From: JAIVJZ01 sp035645695 | GTDB taxonomy: Bacteria > Acidobacteriota > Blastocatellia > Pyrinomonadales > Pyrinomonadaceae | NCBI GenBank assembly: GCA_035645695.1 | Contig: DASQMC010000083.1 | Coordinates: 62,001-126,000 of the forward strand | Direction: 5' to 3' | DNA length: 64,000 bases | In this document: positions 57,602 through 64,000 of the stretch, in pieces | How the letters are laid out: every line of letters starts with the position of its first letter | Numbering within the stretch: the first letter of the stretch is position 1 | The notes under the pieces: model-generated | Databases searched by the model: none | What the model saw: the letters and a program-made list of their open reading frames with translations, nothing else | Told to the model about the DNA's origin: nothing | Position numbers and translations under genes: made by a program

Positions 57602-60600
57602 TCATACCTCTCGTTCTGGCGGAGCAGCGAACCCCTGCGATTCGAGCAGCGAGTCCACCGTGGCGGCCAGCGTGGCCGGATCGAACGGCTTGGCGAGGTG
57701 TGCGCTGAATCCCGCGGAGAGGGCGGCGTCAACGTCTTTCTGCGCTGCGTAGCCGGTCAGGGCGAGAGAGGGCACATCGCGCAGGTGAGGCGACTGCTCG
57801 CGCAGCCGTTTCAACAATTCATAACCGTCAATATTGGGGAGACCGATGTCGGAAACGATTATATCAAAGTGCTCGTTTGCCGCAATGCCGAGAGCCTCTT
57901 CGGGCGTGGCGCACATGCTCGTGCGAAAGCCGCGCACCGCGAAAGCGACGCGCAGCATTTCGAGCGTGTCGGGCGCATCCTCGATGATCAGGACGCGGCG
58001 CTCGCCTTGTGCCCCGCGCGCCGTCTCCGTCAACGTGGCGACGATGTTCGGGGCGAGTGGCGGTTCGGCCGGTCGCGCAAGCGGCAGCGTCACCGTGAAC
58101 CGGCTGCCGCGCCCCGCGCCCGCGCTCTCGGCGGCGACCGTCCCGCCGTGAGCCTCGACAAAACTCTTGACGAGCGCAAGCCCGATGCCCAGCCCGCCGT
58201 GGGATTTCGTCGTGGACATATCCTGCTGCCTGAAACGGTCGAAGACAAAGGGCAGAAACTCCTTCGAGATGCCTTCGCCCTCGTCTTCCACGTGGACGCG
58301 CGCCGAGGCGTTCCCGATCTCGCAGGCGACGCGGACGGTAGCACCGTCCGGCGAAAACTTGACGGCGTTCGTCAGGAGATTCCAGAAGACCTGCACGAGC
58401 CGCGTGTGGTCGCCGGAGACGACCGCAACGTCTGCGGCGGCAGCGCCGGCGGCGGCGGGCGCGAGTTCGATTCGAAGGTTCTTCTTCGCGGCGCGCGGTC
58501 GCACGGTTTCGATGGCTTCCGAGAGCACGGCGTCGAGCGAGACGGGCAGCGTGTCGATGCGCATCTTGCCGTTGAGGATCGCCGACATGTCCAGCAGGTC
58601 GTTGATGAGGTGCGAGAGCGATTGCGAGTTGTTGCCGATGACGGCGAGGCCGTGCGCGATGTCGCCGGGGTCGAGTTGGCCGCTCGACATCATATGCACC
58701 CAGCCGATGATGGGCGTCAAGGGCGTGCGCAGTTCGTGTGAGAGCGTGGCGAGGAATTCGTCTTTGGCACGATTGGCCTCCTGCGCGCGGCCGTAGAGGC
58801 GCGCGTTGTCGATGGCGAGCGCGGCGCGGCGCGCGAGTTCCCTGGCGACGGCGAAATCCTCTTCGCCGTAGCGACGCCCGGACTCGGAACTGATGAAGGT
58901 GAGCGAGCCGATGGTGCGGCCGCGCGCGACGAGCGGCGTGATGATGGCCGCCTTGATGTCGAACTCCCTGAGCATGCTGATCTCGGCCGGGTCGCGGATG
59001 ATGGCCTGCCACATTTCGTCCGAAATTTCGGAAAACAGTTCGGGTTGCCCCGTGCGCAGGACTTTCGCGATGGTGTGCGGCGTGTTCAGGTCGAGCGGGA
59101 AGCGGCTTTGCATGTCGCGCCATGCGGCCTCGCGCGCGGGGTCTTGATGCGCCACGATCATGCGCCGGATCGTATCGCCGTCTTCGAGCATGTGGACGAG
59201 GCAGAAGTCGGCCAGGTAAGGCACGGCGAGCCGCGCCACGCTTTCGAGCGTCAACTCGTAGTCGAGCGAAGAGGCGAGCATCGTCGTCGCATCGCCGAGG
59301 AAGCGTTCCATGTTTTCGGCGCGCTTGCGCTCCGTGATGTCCTGAACGTTGGCGGCGCGGTAGAGCACTTCGCCTCGCTCGTCTCTGAAGATCGTCACGT
59401 CGGCGAGGACGGGGAAGCGCGTGCCGTCCTTGCGCACGTGAACCGACTCGTAAACATGATGCCCTTTTTCGTTGACGGCGCGGATGTGCTCGGCGAGCCG
59501 CGACCGCTCTTCGGGCGCGAAGGTGTCGGCCAGCGGTTTGCCGGTAATCTCCTCGACCGTGTAGCCGTGCATGCGCGCGAAGGCCGGGTTGACGGCCGCG
59601 AGCGTGCCCGCCACGGGGTCTGCCATCGCGACGCCCCAGCCCGCGTGCTGGAAAATCTGCTCCCAGCGGCGCAATCCTTCTCCGGCCAGCTTGCGCTCCG
59701 TGATGTCCATCGTCACGCCGCGCATCCCGGCCGGTCGCCCCGTCTCGTCGGCGATGGCGACCGAGTGCGATTCGACCCAGACGGCGCGGCCGTCTTTCGC
59801 CATCCAGCGAAATTGATTCGTGCCGACTTTGCCGCTCTCGAAGGTGGCAAGGGCGGTGCGCGCCGCGCGCTCGCGGTCGTCCTCGTGGACGATGGAGAGC
59901 CAGAAGTTAGGCGTGGCGAGCCACTCCTCGACCGTGTAGCCGAGCATCGTCTCGACGTAATCGCTGACGAAGTTGATGCGCTGGTTCGACTCGTCGGGCA
60001 GCCCCCACGCCTCCCACACCACGCCCGGCACGCTCGTGATGAGCGAGTCGAGCCGGTGCCTGTGCGCTTCGACTTCCGACGCCAGACGCGCCTTCTCGCC
60101 TTCGGCGCGCACGCGCTCCGTGATGTCTTCGACGATTGCCACGACGCCGTTCGTAACTCCGGCGGCGTCGCGCAGGGGGGCGGTCGAGATGCTGACGTTG
60201 ATCCGCGCGCCGTCCTTCCTCAGCCTCACGGTCTCGAAGGCCGTGAAGTCTTCGCCCGCGACGGCCTGCCGGTGGTTGCGCCGCATCTCTTCGAGTTTGT
60301 CCGGCGGGACGGTGGGCAGCATCCGGCCCAACACTTCCGCCGCGCTCCAACCGTAGATGCGTTCGGCCGAGCGATTCCACGTCTTGACGACGCCTTCGCG
60401 GTCGAGCGCGACGATGCCGAGCGGCGAGGCGTGAATGATGGCTTCGAGCGTCTGATTGGTCTCGCGCAGCGCGGAGAGCGTGGCCTGCATCTCGCGCTGG
60501 CGCAGGCCGACTTCGCCCGCCAGCCGGGTCAGGTCGCCGTGCTGCCCGTAGGATTCGGACTGCGACCCGGCGAGTTCCTTGATCTTGAGATAGAGCGATT

Positions 60601-61129
60601 CGAGTTCGCGGTTGGCCCGTTCGAGTTCGTCGCGGCGCGCGCCGGAGAGTTTGGCCTCGCGCACGAGCGCGAGCGTGCGCGGGATGAGCGGCGGCAGGAC
60701 GAGCGCGGTGGCGACGGATGCCACGGCCGTGATCAGTTTGAGGTAGCCCGCCAGCCAGTAGACGGGCGCATTGAAGGTCGTCCAGACTTCCATGAAGTGC
60801 GTGCTGCCGCAGGCGACGATGAAAAGACCGAAGGCGAGGAAGACCCAGTGGAAAGGGATGTCGCGGCGGGCGCGATAGACGAGATAGGTGAGCGTGAGCG
60901 AGATGGCGACGTAAGAGAAACCGATGGCGAGGTCGGAGAGAAAGTGCATTAGAACGAGCGAGCCGATGCCGAGATAGCAGTGTTCGTGCGTCATGAACGT
61001 GTCCGTCCCGTTGCCGACGGCGAACAGGTTGCGCGCGAGTCCCGGCCAGAGCAGCAGCAGCGCCACGCACGCGACGACGAGACCGATGCTGTAGTTGAGT
61101 ACGGACGAATAGCGAAGGACGCGGATCAT
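57602..61129 (-). CDS. Hybrid histidine kinase with an ethylene-receptor-type sensor
   Basis: 1175 residues. Membrane helices at 12-32 and at about 52-150; the latter match the ethylene-binding region of ETR1 and cyanobacterial relatives: Asp66 and Tyr73 (SDLAIGFSY), Ile104, Cys107 and His111 (IVACGSTH) at the positions of the copper and ethylene residues D25, Y32, I62, C65, H69. Then three PAS domains (about 215-605), a GAF domain (about 610-770), HisKA (ATLSHELRTPLTPI), HATPase (NLLTNAVKFSPDG, DEGEGI, GLGIGLALV) and a receiver (IIEDAPD, VSDIGLPNIDG, LAKPFDP). Ligand assignment rests on the five conserved residues. Confidence 0.9.
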   Translation of the reverse strand: MIRVLRYSSVLNYSIGLVVACVALLLLWPGLARNLFAVGNGTDTFMTHEHCYLGIGSLVLMHFLSDLAIGFSYVAISLTLTYLVYRARRDIPFHWVFLAFGLFIVACGSTHFMEVWTTFNAPVYWLAGYLKLITAVASVATALVLPPLIPRTLALVREAKLSGARRDELERANRELESLYLKIKELAGSQSESYGQHGDLTRLAGEVGLRQREMQATLSALRETNQTLEAIIHASPLGIVALDREGVVKTWNRSAERIYGWSAAEVLGRMLPTVPPDKLEEMRRNHRQAVAGEDFTAFETVRLRKDGARINVSISTAPLRDAAGVTNGVVAIVEDITERVRAEGEKARLASEVEAHRHRLDSLITSVPGVVWEAWGLPDESNQRINFVSDYVETMLGYTVEEWLATPNFWLSIVHEDDRERAARTALATFESGKVGTNQFRWMAKDGRAVWVESHSVAIADETGRPAGMRGVTMDITERKLAGEGLRRWEQIFQHAGWGVAMADPVAGTLAAVNPAFARMHGYTVEEITGKPLADTFAPEERSRLAEHIRAVNEKGHHVYESVHVRKDGTRFPVLADVTIFRDERGEVLYRAANVQDITERKRAENMERFLGDATTMLASSLDYELTLESVARLAVPYLADFCLVHMLEDGDTIRRMIVAHQDPAREAAWRDMQSRFPLDLNTPHTIAKVLRTGQPELFSEISDEMWQAIIRDPAEISMLREFDIKAAIITPLVARGRTIGSLTFISSESGRRYGEEDFAVARELARRAALAIDNARLYGRAQEANRAKDEFLATLSHELRTPLTPIIGWVHMMSSGQLDPGDIAHGLAVIGNNSQSLSHLINDLLDMSAILNGKMRIDTLPVSLDAVLSEAIETVRPRAAKKNLRIELAPAAAGAAAADVAVVSGDHTRLVQVFWNLLTNAVKFSPDGATVRVACEIGNASARVHVEDEGEGISKEFLPFVFDRFRQQDMSTTKSHGGLGIGLALVKSFVEAHGGTVAAESAGAGRGSRFTVTLPLARPAEPPLAPNIVATLTETARGAQGERRVLIIEDAPDTLEMLRVAFAVRGFRTSMCATPEEALGIAANEHFDIIVSDIGLPNIDGYELLKRLREQSPHLRDVPSLALTGYAAQKDVDAALSAGFSAHLAKPFDPATLAATVDSLLESQGFAAPPEREV

Positions 61130-61538
61130 ACTTAATACCTCTGAGACATTTGACTTGCGACAGCAGCGGCGGCGGCGCGTTTGGCGCGAAGGACTTCGCG
61201 AGGGCTATTTCAAGATTGAAATTGAAGAAGACGGCACGAGAGCCGCGATAAACCGGAAGACCCTCCCGGCACGATTCAAAAGCTAAACTCTACGGCATAT
61301 CAAGTCAAGACAGGCGACAGCCGCGTATTATAGTAGATTGCGATTTCATGAAACTGTACTTTTGAGAGTCTCATCGGATTGCAGACCGATATAAGGAGCG
61401 AGAAGGAACGTTAGGGGGCGCGAGTTGTGCCGATGGTGGAAGCGCGATGCGGCACGTTGCGCCTCTCGGAATTTTCCCCCGGCGGTCGCCTCTGCTAGTC
61501 TCTCCACGACGAAATTTTCCAACGAGGTGACATCAACT
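61130..61538. other. Divergent gene-free region
   Basis: About 410 bases between the divergent kinase and hydrolase genes, with no gene supported. A TATTATAGTAG stretch at about 61325 is -10-like. The long upstream frame from 61425 lacks family similarity and is rejected as coding. Confidence 0.4.
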
Positions 61539-62195
61539 TTGTACCCGGCAGGCAATTTGTTCATTCCAGCCCCGCACGGCAAACTCGAAGCGATCCTGAA
61601 AGAGCCGCCCGCGAGCATAGCGCGTCGCGGCGTCGCGCTCGTGCTGCACCCGCATCCCTTGCACGGCGGCACGATGCACAACAAGGTGGTCTTTCGCGCC
61701 GCCCGCGCCTTAAACGAAGCGGGACTCACGAGCCTGCGCATCAACTTTCGCGGCGTCGGCCAGAGCACCGGCACGCACGATCACGCGCGTGGCGAACAGG
61801 AGGACGCACGCCTTGCGCTCGATTACCTCGTTGAACATTACCCGGACGCGCCGCTGCTGCTGGCGGGTTTCTCCTTCGGGGCGCGCGTCGGTCTGGAGGC
61901 GGGCGTCAGGGACGAGCGCGTGCGCGCGCTCATCGGCATCGGCACGCCCGTCAGCATCCCCGAGCGCGGCTACGATTTTTCGTTCCTGCGCGAGTGTCGC
62001 AAGCCCATTCTCTTCGTCCACGGCGAACGCGACGAGTTCGGCGACGTTGCCGCCATCGAAACGCTCGCCGCCGGTCTCCCGCCCGAGGCGCACGCCCGCG
62101 TCCGAATCATCCCCGCCGCCGGGCACTTCTTCGACGATCAACTCGACGAGTTGAACCGCGAGATCAGAGAGTGGGCGGAAGAAACGATGAAGTAG
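61539..62195 (+). CDS. Alpha/beta hydrolase, COG2945-like
   Basis: 218 residues from TTG 61539, chosen because GAGGTGA lies 8 bases upstream; the longer frame to 61425 is unlike the family. Features: LVLHPHPLHGGTMHNKVVFRAARALNEAGLTSLRINFRGVGQSTG (oxyanion HPHPLHGG), GLEAG nucleophile region LLAGFSFGARVG (Ser at the GFSFG elbow), HGERDEFGDV (acid) and AAGHFFDDQ (His). A compact hydrolase without lid insertions; the substrate is unknown. Confidence 0.88.
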   Translation: MYPAGNLFIPAPHGKLEAILKEPPASIARRGVALVLHPHPLHGGTMHNKVVFRAARALNEAGLTSLRINFRGVGQSTGTHDHARGEQEDARLALDYLVEHYPDAPLLLAGFSFGARVGLEAGVRDERVRALIGIGTPVSIPERGYDFSFLRECRKPILFVHGERDEFGDVAAIETLAAGLPPEAHARVRIIPAAGHFFDDQLDELNREIREWAEETMK

Positions 62196-62356
62196 GAACG
62201 CGGAACGATGAACTGGAAGCAGGAGACGGAAGACAGAAGTCAGGAGTCAGGAACCGGAATAAAACGCGCGTCTTCATTAACTCCTGACTTCTGTTTCCTG
62301 ACTTCTGTCTTCCGTCTCCTGCTTCTACTTCATCGTTCCGCGTTCCTACTTCATCG

Positions 62357-62358
<2 letters not shown>
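62184..62358. repeat. Nested heptamer-built hairpin, largest in the window
   Basis: The left side (62184-62255) is GAAGTAG-GAACGCG-GAACGAT-GAACTGG-AAGCAGG-AGACGGA-AGACAGA-AGTCAGG-AGTCAGG; the right side (62278-62357) is its reverse complement with small differences. The outer units are those of 47704-47779. It joins the ends of the hydrolase and MATE genes, overlapping both. Confidence 0.9.
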
Positions 62359-63748
<1,390 letters not shown>

Positions 63749-63824
63749 GGCCGTCAGGTTTTCGCTTAAAAGTAACTGTAACCGAACGCGCTCAACGCCG
63801 CGCGGAAGCCTCGTCGGACGCACA

Positions 63825-63957
63825 GAGCGGGCGCAGAGAGAAAAAGATGAACGCGCGAACGATGCAATGTTGAATAACAAAGCGCTCAAAGCGAGCCGCC
63901 GTCGTCATTCGCCGTTCATCGTTCCAGCATCAACATTTCTTTTCTCTGCGCCCGCTC
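63825..63957. repeat. Inverted repeat upstream of the MATE gene
   Basis: GAGCGGGCGCAGAGA (63825-63839) and TCTCTGCGCCCGCTC (63943-63957) are perfect outer arms, with inner GATGAACG / CGTTCATC and GAACGATG-like words. About 100 bases of loop. No gene is seen from 63749 to the end of the window. Confidence 0.75.
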
Positions 63958-64000
63958 TCCGGCGGCGCTCTCCGGCATAGTTTCTACGGTGGATTCGGGT

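Noticed and set aside
59045..60952. A 635-codon plus-strand frame antisense to the ethylene-type kinase
   Set aside because: Arginine/histidine-rich translation typical of antisense frames in GC-rich genes; the minus frame is a clear kinase.
61346..61774. A 142-codon minus-strand frame antisense to the alpha/beta hydrolase
   Set aside because: No domain; the plus-strand hydrolase has a full catalytic set.

Overview
The window is high-GC bacterial chromosome, most likely from an Acidobacteriota member (class Blastocatellia is my guess). The best taxonomic hint is the 418-residue protein at 46449-47705, which has the form of the von Willebrand A-like domain that is multiplied in acidobacterial genomes. 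A fused 2-oxoacid:ferredoxin oxidoreductase alongside a complete pyruvate dehydrogenase, and intergenic spaces filled with long hairpins, fit the same group. I saw no rRNA, tRNA, CRISPR array or insertion-sequence transposase.

Layout. 1-3.5 kb: end of a hydantoinase B-type gene, a hicAB toxin-antitoxin pair whose toxin gene carries a frameshift, nadE, and a GxxExxY gene embedded in repeats. 3.5-8.5 kb: ttcA, a small L7/L12-like membrane protein, a glycine-rich secreted protein flanked by two copies of a structured RNA-like element, a dienelactone hydrolase, a bactofilin and a repeat peptide. 8.7-12.4 kb: korA and korB, separated by a Uma2-type gene and a second copy of the korA 3' end. 12.5-22.9 kb: a low-GC orphan gene, lon, hsp20, a CBS protein, a SIMPL protein, a Rieske protein, a ferredoxin, nadA and fumC. 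23.2-27.0 kb: an apparent four-gene operon (glutathionylspermidine-synthase-like ATP-grasp, Tat-exported protein, cytosolic protein, DUF350 membrane protein). 27.0-31.6 kb: an AT-richer accessory island with a degenerate receiver, an XRE regulator with two palindromes, an orphan gene, and a TIR/NB-ARC/TPR protein of antiphage type, ending at a rhodanese gene remnant. 31.6-40.2 kb: a membrane glycosyltransferase, an intact rhodanese, and the pyruvate dehydrogenase locus lpd-pdhA-(secreted protein)-pdhB-(DUF4242)-pdhC. 40.7-48.3 kb: a subtilisin with GVITGD repeats, a hybrid histidine kinase, an OmpA-like protein, the VWA protein and a secreted protein. 48.5-52.6 kb: lipB, a threonine-dehydratase-like gene, a 51-residue membrane protein, lipA and a zinc-type oxidoreductase. 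52.6-64 kb: a lipoprotein, a large membrane protein, three signalling proteins (one with an ethylene-receptor-type sensor), an alpha/beta hydrolase and a MATE exporter.

How it fits together. Central carbon metabolism dominates: pyruvate dehydrogenase and its lipoate supply (lipB, lipA), 2-oxoacid:ferredoxin oxidoreductase, fumarase, and NAD synthesis at two steps (nadA, nadE). Protein quality control (lon, hsp20) and two-component sensing form further blocks.

The most distinctive signals are these: (1) at least twelve intergenic long hairpins whose arms are built from degenerate 7-base units, each with its own sequence but the same architecture; (2) the duplicated RNA-like element at about 4.9 and 5.8 kb, with one compensatory stem change; (3) two places where a duplicated gene end flanks an extra gene; (4) the TIR-STAND island; (5) the ATP-grasp/DUF350 operon; (6) an ethylene-receptor-like hybrid kinase. 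All calls come from reading the sequence; no database search was run.
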